From Gordius sp. MW1 (Eukaryota > Nematomorpha > Gordioida > Gordea > Gordiidae): a stretch of DNA of 64,000 nt. A program made the position numbers and the translations under genes. The stretch's first letter is position 1; each line of letters opens with the position of its first letter. Location of the stretch: NCBI GenBank assembly GCA_964036665.1, contig OZ038527.1, forward strand, positions 24,265,901-24,329,900. The letters run 5' to 3'. Below are positions 23,211-34,679 of the stretch, piece by piece. Below the pieces are notes generated by a model. It was not told where the DNA came from, did not search any database, and worked only from the letters and a program-made list of their open reading frames with translations.

Positions 23211-23355
23211 AATGACCATTGGCCAAATTTTTGATTTTTTTAATTAAAAATTGTTTAAATTCAACAAAAAATTTCTCCCAACAATTCTGCAAATTCTTAA
23301 CATTGTGATGTTTTATAATATAATGTTTGTTAGACCCATAATCACTAAAAGCCAT
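23167..23355 (-). CDS. Unrecognised small ORF MAFSDYGSNK..., copy 3 (62 aa)
   Basis: Reverse-strand frame from the ATG at 23355. Its first residues match copy 1 (MAFSDYGSNKHYIIKHHN...). It ends in a unique tail that includes LANGHFFSI from the adjacent satellite junction. No domain is recognised. Confidence 0.3.
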   Translation of the reverse strand: MAFSDYGSNKHYIIKHHNVKNLQNCWEKFFVEFKQFLIKKIKNLANGHFFSIVNNTLLINRN

Positions 23356-23672
23356 AAAAACTAATGTAATACGCAACTAGATGCAAACACTAAATCTAAC
23401 CCTAACCCTTGCCTATATTACATTTTGCCTATATTACATTTTGCCTATATTACATTTTGCCTATAAATGGAAAATTTGTACAAATAATTAATTAATCATT
23501 AGGCATTTAATACCCCCCTATAGTCATTCTCGCCCCTTCCCACCTTTCTCGCCCATAAATTGCATAGCAAATATGATACATTTATATGAAGTACAGATGA
23601 GTCGTCCCCCCTTCCCTTCCCCTCTTCCCTTCCCTTCTCCCCCTTCCCACGAGGGCCGAAGGCCCGAGTATA
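23215..23672 (-). repeat. Module P, copy 3 (inverted), outer edge of the array
   Basis: Reverse complement of 13664-14130. It runs from the small ORF through ctaaccctaacccttgcc, cctatattacattttgcc repeats, cgcccataaattgcatagc and a C/T-only tract to cgagggccgaaggcccgag. The GC hairpin at this outer edge (gggcc gaa ggccc) abuts ordinary AT-rich outer hAT sequence, so it likely marks the true end of the inserted array. Confidence 0.85.
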
Positions 23673-24872
23673 TTATAAAACACGATATAATATACGTATA
23701 AAATGCTCACTAATTAACTTTAATGTTTATGGGTCTATTGCATCCATTGTATTTTCACTTAATAAAATGGCGGAATTTTTGACACACAAAATTTTAATGA
23801 ATGCCACTTCGATGAGCAGTCTATTAATCATGATTGCATCAAGTGATTTTTGCCAATTTTTAAAGATAAAAACTTAGAAAGGACTGCGTGCGCAAACGAT
23901 GGACATGTGGACATCTAAATACACAATCCTTAACGCTTAGCATATTTGATCTTATAAATGATAACCAAAAAATCTTTTTTATAACCCCATTTTTGTACAA
24001 AAAATCAGTGTAAAAAGTTCATAATGTGATGTTGAACAAATTACAACATTTGGTTTTTTAGAGTTATTAATCAAGAAATTACCCAAATAATATTTTTTGG
24101 ATCAAGATGTATGATATTATAAAAGCCTTTAAAAAATTCCCCTGTTTAATCGATCTTAAAAAAATTCCCCTATTTAATCGGAAAATCTTTCTAAAGTTCT
24201 CAGTGAATTAGCAATAAATGTTACATAAATTTGGGCCTTTTTAATGGGTCCAGACTACGGGCCAATCTTGGTTGGGGTCCGGCCTGAAGTACATTAAAAA
24301 ATGGACGGGGCTGGGCGGGCTTGAAAACTTCAGTATCAGGTACGGGCGGGCCGACTTCCTAAAAACGGCCTGTTGCAGATCTCTAATAGGAATTTAAGCA
24401 AACGATTGGCATAACCTAACTTTTGTCAATATTCTAACACCATAACAACTTTTTGCAGATATTCTTTGTTATAATTTAAAGCATCCCGTGTTAGAATGGA
24501 ATTAACTAAGCCTCCGACCATCAAGCATTTCGGGTTTCTTTTCATCTTTGTTTAAAACGCATAGCAAATGAATTGCTTCTTTACGAAGTGTAGCAGAACC
24601 GATTGTAGAAGAGCCCAGGTTTAAGAGTCAAAAAAAAGACACTGGCGCTCGAGAGAGCTATCGAATATAAAAATTTAACAAAATATATAGATTTCAATTT
24701 TTGATATATTTCTCATATGTGGTGACCTACACCCTTAGTTAATAATTATTATCCGATTTTTTCCAGTCTATTTTATTATTGGTCTCATAACCTAAAACAG
24801 AATTTTTTCGATGGACTATCTCATCTCCGAGCTCAAAACGCAAAACCCAAATAGATTTAATGGAAAATTAAC

Positions 24873-26350
24873 ATGACAGACGTTTACAACGTTAAGTTAA
24901 TGAAACGGTTGCAGATAGAAAAACAGAATGCAAACGATATGGGGAATAACATAGCCAACACGATGCGATCGTTAGCAAATTTTGATATAGGGGAAAGCAA
25001 ATCGTCCCTACAGGAGGATAAAGAAACGTTGCTGATAGAAAACCTAGATGATTATACTGAAACAGTAATCAGAAAACAAGATTGGCATTTGTAAATGTTA
25101 AAAATGAAGCTAAACGTTGTCTAGCCAAAGCTTAAACAGACGTCTACAAAAATTGGAATGTCAAGTTAAAATACTAAAGAAGTAGAAAGAGGAATCTACA
25201 AAATCGCAAGGACCAGGGCAATGTACATTTGTGGATCACCAATTCATAGACAGCTGTAAGGAATCGTTTGAAGGCTATTAAAAATAAAAAAAGGTTTTTC
25301 GGGCCATTGAGAAAGCAAGAATTATGAATATCTATTGCTATAAGCCACATAAGAAGTTTACGGTGCTTAAAAAAATAACCATGGACAGAGCGGTGGAATC
25401 GAATAATATTCCTATGGAAGGTTTAAAAATGCAGGATATCTAAGGTGCCCATTTACTTTCAAAGCTAATCAACAAAATATAGCGAGTGGCTTGATGTTAT
25501 ACCAATCTATAAAATGAATGTACAGGGCAGCCGATGAAGGTGTGTGAAGAGGGCATAGATAGGCTTATAAAGATAATCAATAGCTGAGGACAATTTAGGT
25601 TCATGCCCAAAAAGTCACCTTTAGATGCAAAACATGGTTCAGGTGACTTAAGGAATTATATGAGAATAGCATATGGATCTTCAATGTGTTTCATTGTTGT
25701 AGAGAGTTATCGAAGTTCCACATCAAGTGCAATAGAATAGCCTGATTTACAATGGTGTACCCAAAATACCTTTTGAGTTTATAAAGAAGATTTATAATAA
25801 CGTGAAAAAGTACGGACATCAAGTGGTACATAGAAGATTCAGCCTATGCGATGTGCATCGATGCTAGGCACTGAGTTTATGGCACTATATAAAAATGATA
25901 GAGTAGATTGCCAATGACCTGAAACGTGAATCACATTAGGCAATGCACTTTGCGAATGGCTGTGCTCAGTTTCAAGGGTTGAATTGGTAGGGCAAGTAAA
26001 AGTGTGGATTGATCGGATTGGAACTAGGATAAAACTAAATAAATATGCCTGAACCCGCGAAATTAAGAAATCACATTTGCATATTGTAGACTCGTATTAA
26101 AGAATATAAATATCCTGGTTCAAGGAAGCATTGTGATGGACGTGTGGAAAATAAGATTGACAAGCACAAACGCAGGGTGGCTAAAATTTAGAAATTTAAG
26201 TTTTGTGCTATGTAACAGAAGGACGAATATTACACCATTATTGCCACGATAATGTATGGAGCAGAGACATGGGCAATTAAGGTAAAAGAAGAGCGAGATC
26301 TGTCTACCAATAGAATTGATAACGTTAAAATGGATTTTGATCATATAAGA
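24873..26350 (+). pseudogene. RTE-like non-LTR pol relic (endonuclease-RT linker to C-terminus)
   Basis: Begins with a 73-aa open stretch (24873-25094) and continues through frameshifted pieces. These include a QFRFMPKKSPLDAK segment at about 25590 (the 'QFGFMPGRSTxDA' RT motif) and DEYYTIIATIMYGAETWAIK near 26215-26290 (the 'LYGAExW' C-terminal motif). Many stops. No YxDD motif is readable. It is the same class as the relics at 8400, 43740 and 34680. Confidence 0.72.
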
Positions 26351-26393
26351 TTTAAAATATTTAGACCCTCGTAAAGAATATTTTTAAGAGATT

Positions 26394-26671
26394 TATTCAC
26401 AGGAGCATTAGAGGGCGCTAAAATATAATTATAAATTTTATAATAATACTTCGTCCTATACAAAAACATTATCAGATTAGAATAAAATGAATTGATGAAT
26501 AAAATTAAAAAAATACAATTAAATATATAGAACGTTCTATTTAATTGTGTTATTTTTATTAATTTATCAATTCATTTTGTATTAATCTGATGATGTAGGA
26601 CAAAATATTAGTATAATAATTATAATTATTTTTGAAGGCCCTCTAATGCTCCTTTGAATAAATCTCTTTAA
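26394..26671. mobile_element. Foldback MITE with about 130-bp inverted arms
   Basis: The left arm (aagagatttattcacaggagc, then attagagggcgc...) and the right arm (complement aaagagatttattcaaaggagc, then attagagggcc...) are long imperfect inverted repeats. They meet at a centre containing tagaacgttctattt, itself a palindrome. The element forms one large hairpin. No coding capacity. It sits at the 3' end of the non-LTR relic. Confidence 0.75.
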
Positions 26672-26689
26672 AAGCATTAAAGATATAAG

Positions 26690-28320
26690 AGATAAATTAG
26701 ATGTGGTGTAGTACAGAAAAAGTAGGTTGGTATAAGAATGGGATGGTAAGCCATCTGGGATTGAAGTCACCTGAAAACGCGAATCAAGTAAGTACAAGTG
26801 GAAGGTAAGTGAAAGAGGGGGGGGGGACCTAAGCAGATTGATGGATTTAAGGTATGGGCTAAAGCAAAACTGGTTTAAGTGTTGCACGTGAAAAGACCTT
26901 GTAAAAGCTGACCATCATGTGTGGCAAATGGCTATTTTGGCCAGGCGTATTATTAAATAAATATATAGAATAAGTTACAAAAGCCATGTACCGTAGTATA
27001 CCCTAGGGCTTGAAAACGAGGGCTGAGAGCCCCTCTAATAAACTTTTTTTTTATTTTTAAAACCTACGCGTCGGACTTAAGTCTGGAGATAGCGTCCGAG
27101 CTCAGCTCATGACACTTTCACACCAACACGGCTGTCAGACATGAATAGTCGAGAGTACCCATATCCAATCTCAACTGCTTGTCACCCCACTAATTGTAGC
27201 TGCGTTCCATTCTCTTTTCTCTACGAAGTTAGAGGCTCTGAAAAATAAAGAGCCCATATACAGGAACTAATGCCCTGTCGAGGTCCGGACCGAGCCTATC
27301 TAGTGTAGATTCAAAATGGAAGGATAACGATGAAGCTATGCATAACAATTTAAAATTACCATAACATAAATTTTGACTACCGATGAGCATTTTTTGGATA
27401 TCTGAATACAAAAGCCTGGGTTTAAATCAATATTTGACATGACGTCATAGGAGGTTGCCACTATTTCCATGAGGAGAAGCTGGTCGCTTAGGTACTCTAA
27501 AACTTTTGATAACAACGATTGAACAATATGAATTAAATCAGACATAAAGATAATAATTCATGGGCGTAGTTAGGGGGTGGGGGGGGGCAGCACCCTCCTT
27601 TTAAACGAACTTTTTTAAAGCGATATAAATAAAAAATTTGTCCTATGCTCCCCCCTCCCCTATTATAACTTAACGTTAATTAATATAGACTCTCTATTAA
27701 AAGGTAATTTGAATTTTTCGGCTATGAAAAATTATGTAACCTCATTTCTTAATGTGAAACGAGATGGTCCCACAAATGTCATAGCGTAAGTGTTATAAAA
27801 GAGTTTTGTAGAAATAAACGCCTTGGAGAAATTATCCAAAGAAGGCAATTAATTGACTAGAAAAAATGTATTTCAACTTCACTGTGCGTGTACCTCACCA
27901 AAATTTAAATATCATGCATTATAATTTCTAAATATTATTAAATTGCGGAACCAGTATGTAATAGTTTGCGGGCCAAGGTTTAGATTCACTATGATGCCAC
28001 AATCATATTGAACTAATTTTGAAAATTATCAAGTCTCATCGTTAAACGGATGAAAGAATGGCAAAAATCTTTTCAAAAAGCCAAAAAGTAGCTGAAAAAT
28101 TGGATATAGAATTAAACCCTCCTTTACACGCTCAGCGGCAAAAACACGGGTCCAATTCAACCTCACATTCTTTAAAAATTATTGGAAAAGTCTGGAAAAA
28201 ATCCATCATAATTTCTTATCTTGTACTCCAAAATCATGATAGATTGAGACGAAACTTCACAAACAGGGCGCACTAGAGATCCCGCTCCGCCCGTGCAATG
28301 TGAAAAGTACACTAGTGTTA
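26690..28320. other. Degraded repeat-derived tract, no gene recognised
   Basis: Contains a fragment of the GGGCGTAGCC MITE (about 27559-27660, catgggcgtagttaggggg) and coding-like but broken stretches on both strands, probably old retrotransposon 3' ends. I see no splice-consistent host exon. Confidence 0.4.
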
Positions 28321-28339
28321 CCTCCTGACTTACAACGAT

Positions 28340-28560
28340 GGCGGTTAAGGAATTTGATTATGGATATAAGCGAATAACGGGCAGGAATGTTGGCACATTA
28401 ACGGGAAAAAGCATTGAGGTCGTACAAATGATAAAAAAAAATAAGGTACACATCGCTTGCCTCTAGAGACGAGGAGGAATGGAGCTATAGCTCGGGAACT
28501 AAGAGACTGTTACAAGCTATTTGCCACTGGGGCACCTAATCGAAGAAACATGTTCTAAGC
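28340..28560 (+). pseudogene. RTE-like endonuclease N-terminal relic
   Basis: Translation near 28375-28470 gives RNVGTLTGKSIEVVQMIKK followed by VHIACL. This corresponds to the 'WNVGTLTGKxxEVVEMxxRRKVDIxCLQETRW' opening of RTE-class pol. A stop replaces the QETRW box. No downstream RT is attached. Confidence 0.75.
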
Positions 28561-28759
28561 TAATCGTTCAAGGATCAGGTGGAGGAAATCAAACATTGTC
28601 CAGGTAGGTTAATGTGAGTGAAGGTTGCAGATCAAGGAGGCCTAACCGTTATGTGCGCCAATGCTCCCGTGCTATAAAAGTAAAAGAGGAGAGGTTCCAT
28701 AACTAAAAAATGATTAGTAGAACTTAGACAGATGGACAAGGATGAAAATTCCATCATCT

Positions 28760-29110
28760 AAAACTGAGTCTTCCTCCCCATTAGAAAAGAAAGACAAATG
28801 TTAAGGATATGGTTCAGGACATTATGCTCGCAATTTGAGTATATTTAATTATTTTATACAGAATATGACCAACTCAAAATGTGCTATCAAGCTGTCAATG
28901 TCAAAAAACCTGGCTGCAGAGTGTCAGTAATGAATTTGTTCCGAGCCGCCAATTTTTAAGTCAATGAAATGCGTGGAAATGTGCGTTTAGATTTGCTAAT
29001 TGTGGTAGAAATAAACAGTTCGTAGCAATGTAACATAAAATTGGCCAAGTTATTTGGCTTTAATGTTAGTAACCAGGCGTTTTAAACCTAGGCTAAATTA
29101 ATTAATCAAT
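28760..29110 (+). other. Coding-like but interrupted segment upstream of BCAP31
   Basis: One frame reads VKKPGCRVSVMNLFRAANF and, after a stop, NEMRGNVRLDLLIVVEINSS and KLAKLFGFNV. This looks more protein-like than background, but I do not recognise it and it is broken. It may be a retrotransposon or gene remnant. Confidence 0.25.
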
Positions 29111-29312
29111 ACATCTGGTTTTAAGAGTTTGAATATGTCACTCTTGAAGTTAACCTTCTATCATTCAAATTTATTTAAAATTGCGAGAAGATTTTTAATT
29201 TATATTGGTAAAATTAATTTGATTTTAGACTTTTTTAAAACATGTAAAAAATATAATTTATAAATAAGGAACAAATTACGACGAAAAGAACTTATATCTT
29301 CGCCAATTAAAA

Positions 29313-31430
29313 ATGAGCTTGCAGTGGACTCTTGTTGCTGGATTTTTATACATTGAAATTGCGCTAGTGACATTATTTCTTTTGCCATGGATCAAACCAA
29401 GAAGGTAATAAAGTAAAAGTAATTGTTAAACTTTTAATCAGATGGCAGAAAATATTTAAATCACGATTATTAAAAGCCCTTGAAATTCATTCACAACTTT
29501 ACTTTAGTGGGCTTATTATTATACTTGTTCTATTGTTTTCAGGTGAGATTTAATTGATAATAGCCAATGTTCCCCTCTATAATTTTACTTTGTGCAATAT
29601 TACTAATTAGATGCCATTCGAGAATCTTACAAATACCAAGGCACAACATTTCATCTTGATCCAGCTTTGGCTGCAGCTGGGGCTGAAAACCAAATTAGAA
29701 TGAAATTGTTCAGAGCCCAAAGGAATTTTTACATATCTGGATTTGCCTTGTTTTTATGGCTGTAATGACAAAAATTATATTATTGTTATTTTTTGTATTT
29801 AATTTGTCTCTAGTTGTATTTTAAATGAGAGTTAAATATTTCTATTACAATGTTACTTAATATATTAAAAAGTTTTTTTTTAATATTTAATGACTTGCAT
29901 ATTCTTAAAAAATATTTACATAGAGTTTAAAGACTTTTCACATTAAGAATATATATATATATATATATGGATTTATTGTCATATTAACTCTCAGGTATCA
30001 TAATTTTAGCTATTTAATTAAGCTATTTTATTTTTAAAGAAAGAAAGAGATAGATGCAATAATAGAATAAAATTCTTATCTATTAAGTTAGCAAGTTTAT
30101 TATCCTAAATAGAGCATTATTTATTTTTAGTGTGTTGAGAAGATTGATAACATTAATCACATACCAGGCTTATCTTGAAGCAACCACAGAATCTTCTATG
30201 AAACAGGCTTTAAGTGCTACTCAAGCAGCAAATAAACTCATGGCACAACAAACTAATTCTGGAAAAGTGATTATGTTTTAAATTCATTAATTGCCATTTC
30301 TAATGCATTCACCAATACTAATTTTGTGATTTTTGTTAATTCTAGCTTTTAAGTATAACAATCTTAATTACATTAAGGCACATATAAATTATTTATTTTA
30401 TTCATAATTAGTTTATTGTTTAAATGATCTGATTTGATTTAGAAATCTTAACAACTAAAGAAAATAAATTTTATATTATCATTTAAATAATCTTATCAAC
30501 CCTGGCATTCAATAGCAGATCTATAAAATATTCAAGTTATGAATTTTTATTCTGAGAATAGTATACATTTCTATAAACTTACAGATTATAGGTGCTTACC
30601 TGTATTGATAATGTAAAAATTTGTAAATTCACTGGTTACATTTTGAAAAAATATTTATATACAAAGTTTTAAAAAATAGCTGAGTCAAACCTTAAATATA
30701 ATATTCTAGCTGTAAGTTTAAGACATTTGATGACACAATTCAATATTGTCTTAGGGTTCTGGAGATGATGAAGATCTTATGGAAGATGAGACAAAGGCAG
30801 AAATAGAAAGAATTCAAGAAGAATTGGAGAACACTAAAAAAGGTTTAAAAAAACAGCACAATCTACAAAATTGTGTTTTAAATATTGTAGAAATCTGATT
30901 ATTTTTACACATTTATACCTACATTACTAAATCTTAATCAACTATCAATTTTGCTAAGGCTTAAATTATTTCATTAAAATTTTTTAAATATTTATAATGC
31001 GTTGTAGAGCTAAAAAATACGTCGAGAAATTTGGATGTCATGAAAAAGCAGGCCGAATCTGTTAACATAGAATACGATAGGTTAATGGAAGAACACGCAA
31101 AACTCCAGGTTCAAAAACGCGTTACTCAGACCATTTTTTTCCATTTATTGTTTTACTATTGCTTTGGTGATAATGAAAAAACTTTTATTTTTTAAAAATC
31201 AAATAAAATTAAAAAATTTAATTAAATTAAGATAAGTGCGTAATGCCTTAGTGTTAACGATTGTGTTTTTTGATTAAATTTAAAAATTCTTACATAATTT
31301 TAAGTTATTTAGCCATATTTTAAATTAATAGAGCTTACTCTATATTTCCATTAAACTCCTATATTTTTGAATTTTTACATTTATACAGGAACAATGCGAG
31401 AGAGGAATAGATGATAAAAAGAGTGAATGA
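29313..31430 (+). CDS. BCAP31: BCAP31/BAP31 ER membrane chaperone (7 exons, 236 aa)
   Basis: Exons are 29313-29404, 29442-29542, 29611-29761, 30131-30266, 30755-30842, 31008-31108 and 31389-31430. All junctions are GT-AG and phases agree, giving 711 nt. The protein starts MSLQWT like BAP31 orthologues, with membrane segments at about residues 6-26, 47-64 and 105-124, and the family hallmark KLFRAQRNFYISGFALFL at 96-113. A coiled coil at about 172-226 contains EYDRLMEEHAKLQ, and the C-terminus is KKSE, a KKxx dilysine ER-retrieval signal. BAP31 is a three-span ER protein that escorts membrane proteins for export or quality control, with its coiled coil in the cytosol. Length is close to the usual roughly 240 aa. 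Introns are 37, 68, 369, 488, 165 and 280 bp. The gene looks intact and free of TE insertions. Confidence 0.95.
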
Positions 31431-31778
31431 AAAGAAATATAGAAAGCCCATCATTTTGCTTTATTACTACCAACATAATTTATGATGATTGCATTACTAT
31501 TCCTATCGTTCGCGTTACAGCTTAATTGTCAAATTAATTTATTATTTAATTGTTAGTTATCCATAGTTCTTTGGATTTTTTCCTTTTCTTTTTGATGCAT
31601 CTTAGAGCGAAAGCCTTAGCTCCTGATTAACCTTTTATGTCGTGCTATTTGAAGATTGATGAAAGTATAACTTTAATTTTGGTTTGTTATTTGCTTGTGA
31701 CAATTAGTTAATTTATTAGAAAATTTCCACTTACAAACGTATTAATATTAGAAACATACATGTTACGTGAATTCTCGC

Positions 31779-31784
31779 AATAAA
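31779..31784 (+). promoter_or_regulatory. Candidate BCAP31 polyadenylation signal
   Basis: An AATAAA lies about 350 nt after the BCAP31 stop in AT-rich sequence. It is plausible as the 3'-end signal, but the hexamer is frequent by chance at this base composition. Confidence 0.3.
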
Positions 31785-31978
31785 TTATTATAGCCATATG
31801 AAGTTTTTCTTGATTAATTTCTTCCAACCTTATTGAGTAATTTTATACGCTTTAACTCTCAACTGGCCTCTCTGCCTCAACTAGTTCATCTTCTTACCCG
31901 ACACTTTCATTTACTTTTCAATTTATATCATTCGCATCCTTGCCAATGATATAATCATACCACTTCAGTAGAGCCCTG

Positions 31979-32228
31979 ACCCGTCCGAAACCCGACCCGA
32001 ACTGGCCCGAGCTCGGCTCGAGGCAAAATCGCTAAAAGATTTTACTAATTCCTATATTGAGTAAACCATTTAGAGGAGTCAAAATATTTTTATGTTAAAG
32101 AAAGGTGCCGGTGGCTATTCAGAATAAATTTTTTTATAATACATTTTAAAAAAGTCGGGCTGGGCTCGGGTTAGACCTGAAAAACAATTTCGGGCTCGGG
32201 CTAAAGAAATTCTTTTTGCAGTTCTCTA
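31979..32228. mobile_element. hAT-type MITE (TAGAGCCCTGACCCG family), 250 bp
   Basis: Left end tagagccctgacccg, right end ttgcagttctcta. Flanks cacttcag (31971-31978) and cacttcaa (32229-32236) match at seven of eight positions. The interior has cccgacccgaac / gggctcgggtt blocks in inverted orientation. It is inserted within minus-strand non-LTR relic sequence. Related copies are at 3498 and 52926. Confidence 0.78.
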
Positions 32229-32640
32229 CACTTCAACCGATGCGACATTAGCTGAATTTACCTCGGCGCAGTCATTCGTCTTATAATCCAACTTTGTGTA
32301 CCTACTCCAACGTGTTATCCTCATCTCTGTGGCCTATATTAACTTTTCTTCCAGTGCCCACCTATTATACCCTTAGAGCAACACCGGTCTTACTATTGAT
32401 TATCAGACTTTGCTCTTGCACACCTGAGATGCTTTGCCATCTGAGTCTAAGCTAACCTATTTGAAACCTGTTGATGCAACATAGAGCCAAGGTATGCAAA
32501 CACGTATACTCTTTGGTACCTTAATTCATCCAGCAATCGGGTGCCTAGGACTAGGACCTCCATGTGTACCATTTTCCGTTTTAAATTAAGCCATATCCAT
32601 CCCTTTCTCTTATTTAATATTTCTTACTTCTTCTTGTATA
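32229..32640 (-). pseudogene. RTE-like pol C-terminal relic (minus strand)
   Basis: The complement of 32270-32345 reads EMRITRWSRYTKLDYKTND, the 'EMRMLRWxxGxTRxDxxRN' segment near the C-terminus of RTE-class pol. Decayed, with no complete domain. It continues conceptually beyond the Helentron-like insertion with the relic at 34680-35360. Confidence 0.6.
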
Positions 32641-32642
32641 TC

Positions 32643-33605
32643 ATCTATATATAAAAATGTAACTCAAATTTCTTTGGCCGCTAAGATCTCGGAAAGTATC
32701 CGACCGATTGCCGCCAAATTTGGCTACATCATTTTTATTCATATACGATAGCTGGAACCATGTTTTTTAAAAATGAAACTGCCATCACAACGGACGCCAA
32801 ATTTTACCGTTCCACCTATTTTTTTTCGTTATAGTATTACTCATTGCTTTGAAAGTTTTTCCTCGATTGCTTTGCCATTTGTGCCTCGATTTTTCAATTA
32901 CTCGCAATTTTTTCCATTATATAAGTCTGACAAATAGTTTTTTTGAAAACCATCAATTTTGTTAATATAAAAACAACTCTCGCTCTCAAAAAGTCTCCGG
33001 TTTCGAGATTTTCAAACACGGATCCGTCTATGCCACATATTACGTGCTAATTATTTCACTCATTGAGGACCATAGATCTGCATGAGCCGGGCCAGCCCGT
33101 AGACCTAAGCCCGGCGAGCTGCATATGACTGTTTAGTAAGTGTGGGGGCTTGAGCCTAAATAAGTAAAACAGTTAGGATTTCATTTTGCTCACTTAACGA
33201 TTAAAAAATATAAACTAAGAAATGCATGTAGTTCTTTAAGGAAAATAAAATTTGGTGTAGAATTTTGAATTATAAAAAAGTTAGTAATTTAACTAAGTCG
33301 TCTCATATAAGAGAAAAGAACCAAATTAAAGTCCCAATAAAATAAAAGTCTTTTATTCTTAAACGACAATATTAATTGTAAATTTTGTTTGTGCCGTACA
33401 TTATTAACATATAAAGTTTTTGGGTATACAAATAATATTTTTCCAGCAATGTAAGCCTGGTGCCGCGCAATTTCATGTTTAAATCTGCGGGCTAAGTGCG
33501 AATATACTTGAGCGAGTGTGGGCCGGACCTCAACCCAATATTTTGGCCCATGCAGATCTCTAATGAGGACTCCAAAGCAACGCTTGGCCGGGTACTGCTA
33601 GTAGG
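32643..33605 (+). mobile_element. Helentron-like element, split by a hAT
   Basis: Starts tctatatataaaaatgtaac and continues with a 'gatctcggaaagtatccgaccgatt' block. It ends caacgcttggccgggtactgctagta. These match the end signature of 5546-9632. Removing the 33071-33562 hAT leaves about 470 bp. Non-coding. Confidence 0.6.
33071..33562. mobile_element. hAT-type element, short member of the TAGAGATCTGCAYGGG family
   Basis: Left end catagatctgcatgagccgg, right end ggcccatgcagatctcta. Flanks ttgaggac (33063-33070) and atgaggac (33563-33570) match at seven of eight positions. At 492 bp it is a small relative of the elements at 13039-24385 and 55802-59356, sharing the atctgca ends and gggcc subterminal blocks. 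Non-coding. Confidence 0.8.
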
Positions 33606-34071
33606 CATATTGCATTTGTATTTTGTACACTTCTCGTCTATGTTTATAATTGTATTAAATTTTAAACATAGTGCAGACCCTGTCCCCTGAATATGTTTAG
33701 ATTCCTTAACTAAAATTTTAACACAAGGGTTTAAACATTTTTTTATTAGCCGTTCATAGGCATTAGGAATATTTCCTTTAGCACCACCATTTAAGATCGC
33801 GAGGCACCGTGTTTTAAGGAGGGATATTAATTGTCACGTGTTATTAGACCCCTGGTGAAAGAAGTTAACACAAATTGTACCCTCACCTATCGTGAGAAGC
33901 GCCTCTCTATTGTAAGGTTTCTTTTTTACTATCCATCTCCAATGACATTATTTGTCGTTAAAACTACTAAAGGGTGATTGCTGTTGATTATCGCACCACC
34001 ATATGCATACTCTAAATCCTCCTTAAATCCATAAAACGATATTTTTACCTAGATAAGGAATGGCTGAAAGT

Positions 34072-34220
34072 ACATCGTAGCCAGTGAAAGGCGGCTGTGT
34101 CCCTCTAAATCTAAAATTTTTGAAGTTATTAAAATTATGGCTAATTTTTGAAAAATGATAATTTAGCTCGTCCCTAAATCATTATTACCCTCTCTAATCC
34201 CAATGCTGGCTACGCCCATG
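34072..34220 (+). mobile_element. GGGCGTAGCC-type MITE
   Basis: Starts degraded (catcgtagccagtgaaagg) and ends ccaatgctggctacgcccatg. The interior shares the attatggctaatttttgaa core. Non-coding. Confidence 0.65.
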
Positions 34221-34679
34221 GTCATGTGTGCCCAATCTTTTAATTAAACTTAACATAATTACCCTCAACAAGTTACCTAACATGACAGCACACAGCGTCA
34301 ATAACAACTAGCTACACCCCGTAAGCATATCCAATAGTACATCCGAGTATCTGTTCCAAAACAATACACAAGTCGTCGATTGCCACCATACCCACATTAA
34401 AAGTTCTTAAAGGAAAATAATATTAGCGTTTCTGGTAGGGCTATTTTAAGCACACCACCACAATATCGTCTAGCACACCCATCGACGCGCTCAAAGCGCG
34501 CCCTTAATAACGCTTAAGCCTTTTATAACTCAGGTCTCTTTTCCTCGTTTTTTCCATCATTTATTTCAGTGCCAAGTGTGGATCCATTGTGAAATTGTTG
34601 GCTACAAATTTAAACTAGTAGCCGATATTTTTACCACAATCTATAACCTTGGTACTAAGATAAGTTTTCAGCTGGTGGC

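Larger units (their letters stand above)
13039..24385. mobile_element. Outer hAT-type element (TAGAGATCTGCAYGGG family), split by a 10-kb insert
   Basis: Left end taaagatctgcacggg and right end (complement) tagagatctgcaacag are terminal inverted repeats. Flanks atcggaat (13031-13038) and ataggaat (24386-24393) match at seven of eight positions. The left segment (13039-13470) and right segment (about 23690-24385) each align with the matching segments of the family member at 55802-59356; for example, both left parts contain tcttttaatatggattc-like and gcatttcgtg blocks, and both right parts contain gataaac...caa...gatgttgaacaa-like blocks. Everything between is therefore foreign to the element. 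Confidence 0.72.

Noticed and set aside
29951-29969. (AT)n microsatellite in BCAP31 intron 3
   Set aside because: Ordinary dinucleotide run, no evidence of function.
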